From Dendrocalamus latiflorus (taxonomy: Eukaryota > Streptophyta > Magnoliopsida > Poales > Poaceae), in the NCBI GenBank assembly GCA_017311315.1, contig CM029645.1, positions 26,065,627 to 26,129,626 of the forward strand: a DNA stretch of 64,000 nt, given 5' to 3'. This document shows positions 24,498 through 35,664 of the stretch, one piece after another. The notes beneath the pieces were generated by a model. It was not told the DNA's origin. It did no database searches and saw nothing but the letters and a program-made list of their open reading frames with translations. Position 1 is the stretch's first letter; each line of letters starts with the position of its first letter. The position numbers and the translations under genes are program-made.

Positions 24498-24811
24498 ATG
24501 GTGATGGCCGCCTCCGCGCGACCGCCCCGCCGGCGAGGTGAGAGACGAGCCTCTCAACTACCTTCCGATACGCAAAAAGCCCCCGCACTCTTCCTCCCAA
24601 ATCCGGCAAGGCTATCCCCTCCTTGGCCTCGGTCGCCCCGCGTCCGGAAATCCTTCGGCGGAGGCGGCGAAGAAGGCGGCCTCGGCCGCCTGCGTGTCCG
24701 GAAATTCATCCGCGGAGGCCACGAACGTCACCGTCGTGCGTCTACCTCATCGTGTCCTCCCGGATCCCCCGCACCCACGTCGGCGTCACCACCGACTTCC
24801 CTCGCCGGTGA
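24498..24811 (+). CDS. Possible first exon of an unidentified gene
   Basis: A GC-rich stretch after the GGCCCA-rich promoter-like region, with ATGs at 24498 and 24538 in different frames. The 24538 frame encodes LNYLPIRKKPPHSSSQIRQG and then an Ala/Ser-rich segment. I do not recognise the product, and no downstream exon could be joined with confidence. The sequence that follows is interrupted by the Pack-MULE at 25231. It may be the broken 5' end of a gene or a captured first exon. Confidence 0.25.
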
Positions 24812-25230
24812 TTTCCCTATCTCCTTACCTTTTCCTTTCCCGGTTTGTAGTGTTGTCTGTTGTCTCAGATAGGTTATGTGTAGCGTTAGGTGGAACCGTT
24901 TGAAGTTAGTGTTTGAATTGAGGAAGGTGGAATTGATTCATGCCTCCCTTTGGTTGGGATCCTTTCGCAAAACCGTGATTTGATTGTGATTTGATGATTT
25001 TAGCACTGAGACTCTATTGCTTCCACAATCTCAGTACTCACTGACTGTAGGTCATTGTCGGGGAACAAAAGCTCCAGTTAGTGAGCTGAGCTGCTAATTC
25101 TCAGGAAAAAGTTGGAGAAATTGCATCACATGTGCTCTGAAATGTTTCCCAAATTACACTATGAGTATTGTACTAATAAAAGCAAGATGCTCCTCAGATA
25201 CACACAAAGGCTTCGATCCATTTATCAAAT

Positions 25231-26395
25231 GAGAAAATTGGATTTTTGCCATCCGAAACATTGGGCTTTGCAGTTTTGCCATCATAAACACTGGTTTCGC
25301 AAATATGCCACTCAAAACATGTGCTTCTTGATTTCTTTGCCATTTTCTCTATTTCTCTCCCTTTTTTTTTCTCTTTTTCTCCTGGACTCAGCCACCGGAA
25401 AGGACAGTATTGCCCCTAAGCAATTGCACGCGTACGTGCATGCTCTCTAGCCGCTGGGAGCTTGCCGCCTGCATGCCCCTAGGATCCTGATGTGCACAAC
25501 TTTGTTCTTCAAGGTGCAGTCAACAATAGTAAGCCGTGCGCTCCTAGTTCTAGACTCGAGTCAACAATAGTAAGGTGCAGGCAATCTTAACTCGAGTTGT
25601 GAACGGAATCTGAATTTTTGGGCCTGCGCGTGCAGTACCTGAAGGAAGGGCTATCGCGGATCGACGAGGGATGGGCGGCGGCGCGGTTTGACTCGCTGCC
25701 GCACGTCGTGCACATCCTCACCTCCAAGGACCGCGAGGGCGAGATCCAGTTCCTCAAGGAGCAGAGCGACCTCATCGAGGACGTCGTCGACAAGGTCGTC
25801 CACGCCTATCACCACGGCTTTAACAAGGCCATCCAGAACTACTCCCAGGTTTGGTCGGTTCACCAGGGCATTTGTTTTCCCAGGCGGATGCTTCATCCTT
25901 GTCCATTTGTGGAGTGGAGCTGTTGTTGAGTTTAATATTATCTTTGCGCGGTGTGGTGGCAGATCCTGCGGCTGTTCAGCGAGTCTGCGGAGAGCATCAC
26001 TGGGCTCAAGGGGGAGATGGCGGAGGCCAAGAAGTTGCTTGGCAGGAAGAACAAGCACCTCATGCTCAGACTCGAGTTTAGAACCAGGAGCGCACGGTTT
26101 ACTATTGTTGACTGCACCTTGAAGAACAAAGTTGTGCACATCAGGATCCTAGGGGCATGCAGGCGGCAAGCTCCCAGCGGCCAGAGAGCATGCACGTACG
26201 CGTGCAATTGCTTAGGGGCAATATTGTCCTTTCCGGTGGCTGAGTCCAGGAGAAAAAGAGAAAAAGGAGAGAAATAGAGAAAATGGCAAAGAAATCAAGA
26301 AGCACATGTTTTGAGTGACATATTTGTGAAACCAGTGTTTGGGATGGCAAAACTGCGAAGCCCAATGTTTCGGATGGCAAAAATCCAATTTTCTC
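25231..26395. mobile_element. Pack-MULE carrying a SEC8 fragment
   Basis: Long terminal inverted repeats at 25231-25560 and 26071-26395 begin GAGAAAATTGGATTTTTGCC and end inside at CTCGAG. By eye they differ at only a few per cent of positions. The element is flanked by TTTATCAAAT at 25221-25230 and 26396-26405, a 10-base direct repeat fitting the 8-11 base target duplications of Mutator-like elements. It encodes no transposase. The 510-base interior is host exon and intron sequence. The structure is read directly; the Mutator-like class is inferred from the long TIRs and duplication length. Confidence 0.93.
25636..26060 (+). pseudogene. Captured SEC8 (exocyst EXOC4 homologue) exons
   Basis: Two exon pieces, 25636-25848 and 25963-26060, with their intron between (GTTTGG donor, GGCAG acceptor) and an acceptor before the first. 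They encode ARIDEGWAAARFDSLPHVVH-like and HILTSKDREGE segments followed by NYSQ/ILRLFSESAE, the N-terminal region of plant SEC8, a subunit of the exocyst tethering complex. About 100 codons remain out of more than 1000. The reading frame is intact within the fragment. Retention of the intron shows capture at DNA level. The fragment ends at the inner TIR edge soon after LGRKNKHL. There is no start codon of its own, so expression would need a chimeric transcript. Confidence 0.88.
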
Positions 26396-26405
26396 TTTAT
26401 CAAAT

Positions 26406-27296
26406 ACAGTTGAGTCAACATTTTTGTTTTATAGGGTACCAAGTTTGAATTTTAACACACGGCATTAACTATCACAAACCTGTGCATAGCCTTTTGTTTT
26501 ATTAAGATTCATGCAAATCTAAAATATTATCTTTCAGGCGGTATTAACCATCACAACTGCATCACAAAGAAGGAGCAGAGATATGGTTGTGCTCCCAAGC
26601 TACAAATGCATGCCATGGTTCAGATCCCAGTGACAGGTTTGGTGAAGTGACAAATGTGTCACCTTAACAACTTGTTTCCCAATTCAAATCACTTAATCAT
26701 GATCTCTTGTTTTCCTCATTTTGGCTAGATGTAGCAACTTCTGGGATGAGATCTTTTAAGGCGGAGCTTGGTTGATGTAAGTGGATACTTTTTCCTGCAA
26801 AAAAAAAAAGATATCACGACCAAATCAGTTTTGTGATAGGAAGATGAACAGTTACAGGAGCACATTGCAACTATAGCTAAATGGGCAGTACCGCAGTAGT
26901 AATTCAAAGAAAATGTTGTCTCCAGAAGAAACAATATGTAATAGTTAGAATTTAGAAATGGAGTACCATGTTTTTTTAAAAAAAGGGTATCACATCATGA
27001 CCATTTTAAAGAATTTATAGAAATTAGTAGGATGCAGCAGTTACATTTTGGTTATAGCAGGCAAAAAGAGGGGATGTCAGAATTACACAAGAACTGGAGA
27101 TGCTTACTATAGCATAGCATGATGTATTGATGGTTATTAAGTAAAAAGGGGTGAAGTCAGAATTTTAAGAATTGAGTATACTACTTGAGATGTGACTGGG
27201 AACATCATAGTAGTTAAAGGGCTGCCACAATTTTGAAGAATTGAGTGAGCTGCTCTACTTTAGTAAGATGTAACTAGGAGCAGCAAAATGTAGTAC
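26406..27296. other. Intergenic, nothing firm
   Basis: AT-rich with an A run at 26798. It may contain downstream parts of whatever gene the Pack-MULE interrupted, but no exon could be supported. Confidence 0.45.
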
Positions 27297-27522
27297 TCCT
27301 TCTGTCCTTTTTAAGATGTCATTTTAGAAGTAATCAACATTTCAAAACTTTAACTGCTAATATGTTAATTTGTCATGTGAAAAATGGCATTACTAAATTT
27401 TTCATAAAAAATACTTTTGTATCATTATATTTTTAATAATTTTACTAATAAGTAATTGTCAAAGTTTTGCATTGAAAACCGTGCTGATGTCCAAATTGAC
27501 AAGTAAAAAGAACGGAGGAAGT
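27297..27522. mobile_element. Stowaway-like MITE
   Basis: Ends are CTCCTTCTGTCC and GAACGGAGGAAG, inverted repeats of the CTCCCTCCGT type, with TA on both sides as target duplication. The 226-base AT-rich interior has no coding capacity. Confidence 0.85.
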
Positions 27523-27703
27523 AGTTTCATCCATCATGTGCAATTAGATTTGTGTTGTCACAAGTAGACAAATGGAGTTTCAAAAATTTAAAAGCACTGC
27601 ACTGTAATGAAAAATACTACAATAGCACTAAAATTTAAGTTATATTCAAATGGAAACCTTAAGCTATACCCCTGTTAGAAAATGGCAAATTAGTAGTACC
27701 AAT

Positions 27704-28002
27704 CAAGGTTCCAAAAACCAGAACTGGGAGAAATCCCGGCCGGCAGCCAATAACGGTAATCGGCTGGTTACCGGAAAAATCAGCAAAAAACCGGTCACAA
27801 TTTGAAAATCAAAACTTGAATTTTAGGATGTTTTGAAACCGATAACCGGCAAAACCGGTTGGTAACCGTAAAACCCAAAAAAACCGGCCAAAATTTGAAA
27901 ATAAAAAATTGATACCAGCCGGTTTTTTCGGTTACCAGTCTCCACCGGTAGAAACAGTAACCGCTGGTTACTGGTCGGTAACTGTTGGGATTTTGAACTC
28001 TG
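27704..28002. mobile_element. hAT-type MITE rich in ACCGGTT motifs
   Basis: An 8-base direct repeat GTACCAAT lies at 27696-27703 and 28003-28010. Ends CAAGGTTCCAAAA and TTTTGAACTCTG form an imperfect inverted repeat. The 299-base interior has many CCGGTTACCGG-like motifs in both orientations, typical of transposase-binding subterminal repeats. No coding capacity. Confidence 0.82.
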
Positions 28003-28010
28003 GTACCAAT

Positions 28011-28359
28011 TAATAGGAACTACACATATTTTCTTTAGTATTTATTAAAACAGCTATAGTAGTTTTATGACAAAACGTACCAATGGAATTGCTATAGCAA
28101 ATCAGGTACTGTTATGATAAAGAGCCACACTATTGGATTATCAGGTACCGTTGCAACGAATTGCCACAGACGGTACATGTGGTTGTTATAAAGTAGGCTA
28201 TGAATTTACTATTTTATACTACCTGGCCACCTGAGTAGCTCAGGTTGAACATCATACCAAGATATATGCTATTATCACGGTATGGCAACAGAAAATGGCA
28301 GAGGCCAGGGACAGGCAATATAGTCCAAAGGGGTACTTGCACTTGCACAGTGGCACTAC
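28011..28359. other. Short spacer, nothing recognised
   Basis: AT-rich sequence with no gene signature. Confidence 0.4.
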
Positions 28360-28556
28360 CTGACTTGTTTCTTCGCATGCACCTGGGCCTTCGCCCTCAT
28401 TTTCTTCATTGTGGGATGTATCACTGCCATAATCTTCTATGATATCAGAATCATTGTGGGTTGATATATCACCGTCATAATCTTCAAGGATCTCAGGATC
28501 ATTGTCGGTAGACGTATCACTGTCATAATCTTCTATGATCTCAGTATGCATAACTT
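28360..28556 (-). CDS. Unidentified acidic-repeat exon
   Basis: An open stretch on the - strand bounded by a plausible acceptor (CTTTGCAG) and donor (CAG followed by GTAGTG). It encodes three copies of a 16-residue acidic repeat of the form E-I-I/L-E-D-Y-D-x-D-T/I-S-x-D/H-N-D, then an NEENEGEGPG tail. The 48-base DNA repeat is visible as ATAATCTTCTATGAT-type phrases. I do not recognise the protein and found no neighbouring exon. It could be a lone captured exon or part of a fast-evolving gene. Confidence 0.35.
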
Positions 28557-29152
28557 CTGCAAAGACATCACAAAAGTACATATCATGCCATGACAAATAA
28601 AAAAGTGAAAGGAAATGGAGTAGCCAGAAGGTACTGTGTACCTAGACCTTTCAAATAAATTGCCGATTTCCATTTTTGTTTGTTTTAATTATCGCATGTC
28701 TGTTTTTTTAAAAGATTTGGATGCACTATCCTATTATAGCCACACGAAAAATGAGTATGTGATATTAGATTTTTGTCACTGCGCCAGGGGTAAAGGAATG
28801 TCAAATCTTTTTTAGGGATAGCTCCTACAGTCCTACTTGATACATTTGAGAGTTATGGAGTTGCTAAAAAAATGTATCAACTTGCAGTTCCCATCGGTCA
28901 CAAAAGGAACTCATTTTGAACATCGAAGGGTCTCCAAAATATAACGTTTGACCACTCATTTTTATTGCAATATATTCATAAAACATAGTAAAATTATAAT
29001 ATTATGAAAGTATTTTTTAAGACAAATATACATGTACCATTTTTATGTGTCCAATTTAAATGCTTATAAAGATATTAATAGCAAAAGTTTAGAATGTTTC
29101 GTTGAACGTATCCCAAAACAACTTAGGGAAAACAATAGGGGAGGTCGGCCTA
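28557..29152. other. AT-rich spacer with a MITE-like block
   Basis: The stretch at about 28910-29110 has the ATTATAATATTATGAAAG phrase common in Stowaway/Mariner-type MITEs, but paired ends are not defined. No gene. Confidence 0.4.
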
Positions 29153-32100
29153 TAGTATATATATAATAAATTAGAAAGAGGAAGTTAAGTACAAGAGAGT
29201 CGCCAAAAAAATGAGAAGAAAAAACAGGGACCCCTCACATGAGGGAAGAACCTAACTAATACTTAATTTGTGTTTGGTTTGAGGTTAAATTAACTAGGTT
29301 TGTTAGTAACTAAGGGTGTGTTTGGATGCTAGGATGACCCAGGGATGGAATGGTCCCGTTCCAATTTTGAGGTCATCCAGCTGTTTGGTTGGTGGAATGG
29401 GGGAGAATGGAATGGAAGCAAATGGTCCCTCCTAAGGGAATATTCCTCAAAAATTCGGTATCATGCCATCCGACAAAAACTACCGGACGAATCCATCCCA
29501 CAGAAACCTCACGCGCGTTCTGTCACCCTCCCGTGCTCTCACCCCTCTCTCTCCCCCTCCCTGCTCCAGATCCAGATCTGGGCGGGACCCGCGCGAGCGG
29601 CGGCGCGGAGGCCGGGCGGCAGGCGGCGTCGCGGGAGGTCGGGCGGCGGGTGGCGTCGCGGGAGGTCCGGCGCAGGAGGTCGGCGCGGGAGGCCGGCGTG
29701 GGAGGCCGGCGCGGGAGGTCGGCGTGGGCGGCGGCGGCGCGGGAGATCGGGCGCGGCCGGCGGCGCTTGAGGCCGGCGCGGGCGGCGGCCAGGGAGCTCC
29801 AGTGAAGTGAAGGGGAAAAATTTATATGCACTTTATTTCAGTTCTAAATGTGCTATCACGTGCTAGTTAAACAAAATTATGTCAAGGGGAAAAAATTTCT
29901 AATAAATGTCAAAGGGGTAACCTCACCAAGCAGGTTAGCATATCCTACTTTTCATCCCCATCCCACCAACCAAACAAGAAACGGAACGGTTCCATTCTTC
30001 TCCATCCCACTAACCAAACAAAAAATAGAACCATCCCATACTATGAACCAAACACATGGACGGAACCATCCTGTTCCATCCCAACCCAAAAAACTGGAAT
30101 CATCCCATCTCATTCCTCCCCATTCCACCAACCAAACACACCCTAAGTTAGATTAGTTTAACCTTTTTTGTGTTTGGCAATAAACTTGTTAGTCTAAAAT
30201 ATTATTTGGCTTGATTACTTGGGTTAGAAGTAGACAAGGAGGTTTCACAAAGCTAATTGTGGTGGGTTAGCTTATTCATACTTTTTAGGCCCTTTTTTGA
30301 ACACATGAATTTTTCTTGAATCCTATAAGACAATAATTGTTTCCTATGAGATTTATATGTTCCAAATAGTGCCTTATTGTATTAACCTAATTCTAGTTAG
30401 AGGTTAAAATGTTTTGAGTAGTTCAAAGTTCAAACTAACTCTGCCTAAGCTAGATGTGTTTGGCGTACTAAAGCCTTCACCTCTTAACCTCAAAACCAAA
30501 CACAATCTTATTGTTTCTAATATTCATGTCATATGAACTACAAAGAGAGACGTTTCAACACGTGATTAGCATAGAGGTGGAATGAGTTTGAGGGGGATGC
30601 CATGGAAGATTGTGACAATGAGGGCACAGAGAGGTGTTGCCAAGAGCCTTGAATTGTTCATACTCCATTTCAATGTAGCGTCTAGGCTGGGAGCCTTTGT
30701 ATAACGGCAATATAACCTATAAACTTAAGTTTGGGATGCACTCATAGTGCATTCTAACTAAACAAAGTCATAAAAAAATTCTGAGAAAATTTCTACATGC
30801 ACTTCTAAATTTGCTTTAACTATATATAAAATTTGAAGTTCAAATTTATTCTATGTTAAGAGCAGCAAAAAAGAGATAATTTCAATAAATTTGAATTATC
30901 AACATTTGTTAACTTTTTGTCTTTTTGTTACCACTAACATATAATGAATCTGAACTTAAAATTTTATGCATAGTTAAAGTAAATTCAGAAGTGCATGTAG
31001 AAATTTTTTCAGAATTTTTCGTGACTTTCGTGAGTCCACTCCAACATTGAGTGTATAGGACATGCTGGCTTGTATAACAATGTTCACTGGTTAGCTAACC
31101 AGAGCATCTAACTATTGAAACTTTTAACTCAAAAAAATCAACTTTAATTTCAAATTTTGAACTTTCATACGAATTTGAACTTTTAGTTTGAAGATTCAAA
31201 CTTTCAACTTATTTCCAACTTTCAAACTTAGCGATTCGAGCGTTCAGACTTCCTAGGTAGTGAAACTTTTGACATGGATTTTAAATTTTTTAACTTGATG
31301 ATTCTAACTTTCAAGTAGAAAATTTTAACGTTCAACTCATTAAAACTAGAAAAAGAAGTTAACTAGTGAACATCACTATATAGCAATATTCATGAATTAG
31401 TGAGCTAGCCGTCTGCACCTTGAGACTTGACCTACTTTTATATACTCTATTTCTAAATACGAGGTCCCGTTTGACAAACCGGAATCAGCTATAAAATCGA
31501 GCCCTTACCAGTTTTGGTTTCACCTATAAACCGGCTAGTTTTTACTAAAAAAAAAGGGGATCCATTTTGGTTTCAAATTTGAACTTTGACTTTTTCAAAT
31601 CTTTAAAGTTTGAAATTTAACTAACAAATAATAAAATATATATTACTCACTAAGTTGTGAATACAAGGGGGCCTAGGGCACTGAATAGGCTATAGGGTTC
31701 TTAAAAACCTAACCTTGCTTGTTCCAGTTGGAACGACCGAATTTTTGAAGCTTGGTGTAACCACCGAGATTGAACTTTGACCATTAGTTTATTTTGCTAT
31801 ACATCCACAGTATATATATAACTATAAACATATGATAGTATTTTTCAAATAGTGTTATTTTTCATGTGACAAAACCTACATATTGTCGGATCAATGGTTG
31901 ATAAAAGTTTACAAAGTCTTAAGAAATGTGCAAGCCTTATTTTGTGAAACCGAGGGGTTAATAACGCAATTACTGAAATTGCTAAAACACTGAATTTTTA
32001 CATTAACTGGCAAGTGATATCGATGCATTTTGAAACAGGTAGCAAGCTGTAGTCAAACAAACCCGAGTAAAGCATGTGGTGCCCATGGATATTTCACACT

Positions 32101-32690
32101 CAAGTAGAAATAATTTGTGTAAAGGTAGTTGCAAGTGAAACGTAAGGTTCTTTCGGATTGGTTTGTAATAAGACCTAACTTCGGATAACCAAATCTTTAT
32201 CAATGAGAAAAACAAGCCACTACATTTAAGGTGTGTGGTCTTATTTGCAACGAAATTTACAAGAAGGATATGCTCAAATGCTATTGATGTGCACATACTT
32301 TATACATTCAAAAGATAGTAGCACTTTAAAGAGTCCAAAATTCTTTTTTGAGTTAATGTTAAACAATTGCCCTAGGGTGTTACACTCAATCCCCTCCCCT
32401 TTTGGTTCAACTTCTTGCATTAGTACATGTAGATTACATTCCAAACACCAAATTTTGCTTCAAATTTAAAGTCCACAAAATGAACTGGGGCAGGTTATGC
32501 TTCCTTAGGGCTTTGTTTGGGTAGGTAGAGATTAGAACCATTCTCTTCGGATTGAGGGTGATTTTAATTCAATTTCAGCCTTAATGGTTTTCAAAACCGT
32601 ACGTGCAAAATACAAAAATTGATAAAAGGCTTGTCCTCTCCTCACGCAGCACAAACCACGTATGTGCCTACCAACCCATTTATGATGTTG
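29153..32690 (+). mobile_element. 2.7 kb repeated segment, copy 1 (with insertion), probable Helitron 5' body
   Basis: From TAGTATATATATAATAAATTAG to CATTTATGATGTTG this segment is nearly identical to 36714-39404, apart from the 830-base insertion at 29314-30143 and a small number of substitutions. It has no coding family signature. The right end abuts captured PPR exon sequence. A canonical Helitron 5' TC end is not evident. Its role as the 5' part of a Helitron is inferred from the 3' terminus at 36716 and from the repeat arrangement. Confidence 0.7.
29314..30143. mobile_element. Tourist-like element (PIF/Harbinger ends) with a GC-rich minisatellite
   Basis: Ends GGGTGTGTTTGG and CCAAACACACCC, flanked by TAA at 29311-29313 and 30144-30146. 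The second copy of the surrounding segment has a single TAA at 36868-36870, the undisturbed site, which proves insertion. The subterminal 150 bases on each side are imperfect inverted repeats with GGAATGG motifs. The centre (29580-29790) is a GCGGGAGGTCGG-type minisatellite that gives spurious long frames. Confidence 0.92.
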
Positions 32691-33070
32691 CCAGCATGAG
32701 AAGGTGACTGGAAGAAAGCTTAGTAATGGACCTACCCAGAAATAGTATAGATGGTCACTTGAAATGCTGGTTCCCTAGCATGAAATAAGAAGTTCACTGA
32801 TAAAAAATATTGAGATACAAAGGCAGGTGGTTCTCATGGTCACATCTGGCAAAAAGCCTTGCAGATATAGCGTGTTCCAGTTATAATCTTTTTATTGTCT
32901 TCATTATTCAATACGATGGACCTATATGGTGAAAAAGTATATTATTACAATATATAATATTATAATCATATATATGTCTTTGTGGTTGTAAGCTAGCTTT
33001 ATTAAAGTTTTTTTTGGTTGCTCACATTGCTGGATTGTCCCCTGCATTAAATTTAATTCATTTCATGCAG

Positions 33071-33675
33071 CCTTGTTCATGCTTATGCAGTTGCTAGAGA
33101 TATGCGTGGGTCGCTGTCATGTGTTGAGGAAATGAAATATGAGGGCCTTGAGCTGACCAGGGGTGGATCCAAGTGTATTCACTGGGGTCAGTTGACACCA
33201 GTGCTCACCGGTAAAGCCCAAAGGAATCCCTTGTGTTGATAGCAAGTGACCAGACTACTTAATGTGAGTGACACCGGTGAGCTTTTGCGCTGGATCCGCC
33301 CCTGGAGCTGACAATCGTTACTTACAGTATCCTTATGGCAGGATTTGCCAAAATTAATGATGCTCAGTGAGTATTTTTTTCCCCCATCAACTGAAACCCT
33401 GCTCTCTGTGTGCTACCCGTACATGCTTTATTCAGAATTTCTGATATAGCTATAACAGGCCTTTTATATTTGACGTGCTCAGACATTGCTTTGTGCACCA
33501 GGTCACTTGACCTTTTTCATGTCTGTCTTTCTTAAACCAGGACCGTTGGTTCTTGCTAATAGTAATATCTTTTATCCTGTTTTGGAAGATCTGCAGACAA
33601 CTTGTTCAAAGAGGTTAAGACCAAGCTCGGCAATCTCAACGGAATCATATATAGCAACATTATACATGCTCACTG
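33071..33675 (+). pseudogene. Captured pentatricopeptide-repeat exon fragment (PPR4-like)
   Basis: Exon 33071-33366 (minus the MITE at 33158-33304 and one target copy) and exon 33589-33675, joined by a GTGAGT...AG intron with matching phase. They encode LVHAYAVARDMRG, SCVEEMKYEGLELT, ILMAGFAKINDAQ and SADNLFKEVKTKLGNLNG. This is the PPR motif pattern of the chloroplast RNA-splicing factor PPR4 (Arabidopsis At5g04810 type). Only about 85 residues remain, with no RRM domain and no downstream PPRs. The intron before and the start of the one after were captured too. A MITE splits the first exon, so it cannot code. Family assignment is from memory of the grass protein. Confidence 0.8.
33158..33304. 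mobile_element. hAT-type MITE inside the captured PPR exon
   Basis: Perfect ends CAGGGGTGGATCC and GGATCCGCCCCTG. The 8-base exon sequence GAGCTGAC is duplicated at 33150-33157 and 33305-33312. Length 147 bases. Removal of the element plus one duplicate restores the exon frame, which fixes the boundaries exactly. Confidence 0.95.
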
Positions 33676-35411
33676 GTTAGTATTTGCCAGATCCATAAGC
33701 CCCTTAAAACTGAGAAAAAGTAATACCGTCTTAGTATGATATTCTGTGAACTTAAAAGTAACTTAGGTTTTGTTGGTCCATTTATACATGTAGGAACCAC
33801 AGAAATGCTACATATTGTTGTTTAATTTGCTTACATGATGCTCTTGCACTGATCTCCTGCCTAAGGAATATGTTTGCCTTAATCTCCATCTGAATTGGAA
33901 CTACTTCAGAGTTCAGATTTAGATGTACCGTGGAGTTTGATATAATCGAAATATGTCTTTGCACATACCTTAATTGATAAGAGTTTGTTCTGCCACCTTC
34001 TTTGGAAGTAAGGAGAAATATTAGTGAACTTACTTATGGTGTACAATTTATGGATTCTGCAATACTTGCGAAGAGAAGAAAGTAATAGATAGTACTTTTT
34101 AACAGCATCGAACAAGCCAGGCTGAATTTTATCTATTCTGAAGGCACTTTCTTTGGGCATTCCTTTAGAGACAAATGGATGTAGTTATATTAAGAGCAGA
34201 TACATCAAATTTGGATTGGCATAGTTTATCTCATATCTTTTGTGGCATGTGCTCTAAAGATTCAAGTTTTTTTTATTCTTTATATTTTTATTTTGTAAGC
34301 AGTCTTAATTGGTTACTACCTTGATCTACAGACCGAATCTAGGAAACGGTGAGCGACTAAGAGGTTATGTGTTTTGAGTTTTAACTCCTGGAGTGGTCTT
34401 GCTTATGGAGGTTAGTGAAGTTGATGTCAAGAACAGTGTTAAGCGTGTGAAGTTGGCTATGCTAGAGGTGGACTGTGGATTATCAATTGGTTTGTCTGGT
34501 TAATTGTCATCTGAAGTCATGTGAAATTTGGCGCCAGAGTGGCTTTCATGCCTCTCATGCAACATTCATGTAGAGGTTCATGATCAGTCGGTCTAAAATG
34601 GGTAATTATTAATTTTGTGTTATACCTTTTCCCACGCCTTTAACAGGTAGGGAATTTCTTTACAAAAAACCCGTGTCTCTTTACGGTTTATACTGTGAAA
34701 TATTAAGTATTAACTATTAAAATGCATTTTGTATCACATTGCAGTCCTTTTTATTGGTAAATTTTAAGTCCTGCAATTTATTGATCTTTTATTATCCTTG
34801 CGAAATAAATGCACTGTGATGATGATGATGTGCCACATGGAATTAGCCACCGTTCAACAGTAGTTATAACATTTGCTTTTCCTCCATGTTCTCAATATAA
34901 AAGATATCCTTTACTCCCATCTGTATTTGAAATTCGTCTAGATATGTATACTTTTTTCCAGCATAACAGTGTTAACTATGGTAAATCACTGAGCAGACAT
35001 AGATGACAAAAAAAGTCATGACTGAAAGCATTGCTCCATAGCTAATGGCAGTGTGCGGTTTTGGACACCAGCTATTTTTTCTTTCGTAACTTTCATAGGG
35101 CAGGTATTCTTGATTCTGTTAGTGATCTATCTTGTGTTATAGTCCTTTTGTTGCTCATACTGTCATGCTGACCATGAACACAAAGTAGCTGAATCTAAGC
35201 ACAAGAGGGAGCACTGCCAAGTTTACTGAAGTCTGTACTGATCATATCTGCCCTTAGCCTCTTACTTAACTCTTATGGGCCTATGTTTCTGTTTATATGA
35301 AAATGTTTCATCATTGTTTTAAAAAAAAGTGTCATCATAGGGTTTGTGTTTTTGTAGCATTATGCTTCATTCCATTCCCATTTTTATGACTGCTATATTC
35401 TGATATACTTA
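33676..35411 (+). other. Helitron interior, unassigned
   Basis: Contains what is probably intron sequence of the PPR gene and further filler. No other exon could be named. A stretch at 34340-34620 has mixed coding-like composition without an open frame. Confidence 0.4.
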
Positions 35412-35664
35412 TGAACTTCTTGCTTACTTTGATGTTAGGCCGGATTGGGTTATTCTGCCCCTGTGTGTTGTTTGGACGAAATGTTCAGGCCCTTCGAGAA
35501 GATACCCCGTGGACAACGCCTTGCACTTGCCATGCTGTCTTTGTTGAGGGTGACATTGCACTGGCAATCCTAACATCTATATTTCATGGTATTGATCCAA
35601 GAACATCGTTCCTGATTGGTGAAGGGCTGGTATTTAGTTGGTGGATATGTGCTACCTATACTGG
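35412..35664 (+). pseudogene. Captured PLAC8 / cell-number-regulator exon
   Basis: Encodes FLLTLMLGRIGLFCPCVLFG, RNVQALRED, PWTTPCTCHAVFVEGDI, HGIDPRTSFLIGEGLVFSWW and CATYTG. This matches the PLAC8 family of plant CNR/PCR membrane proteins (CNR6-like), including the CPC motif. The similarity stops after CATYTG and the frame runs into a Phe/Ser-rich, TC-rich tail. The N-terminal and cysteine-rich C-terminal parts are absent, so it is a fragment. It has the same orientation as the PPR fragment and the Helitron 3' end. Confidence 0.8.

Noticed and set aside
29345..29831. Frames of 100-141 residues in the Tourist-like element
   Set aside because: They cross the GC-rich minisatellite and the TIR and show no family.
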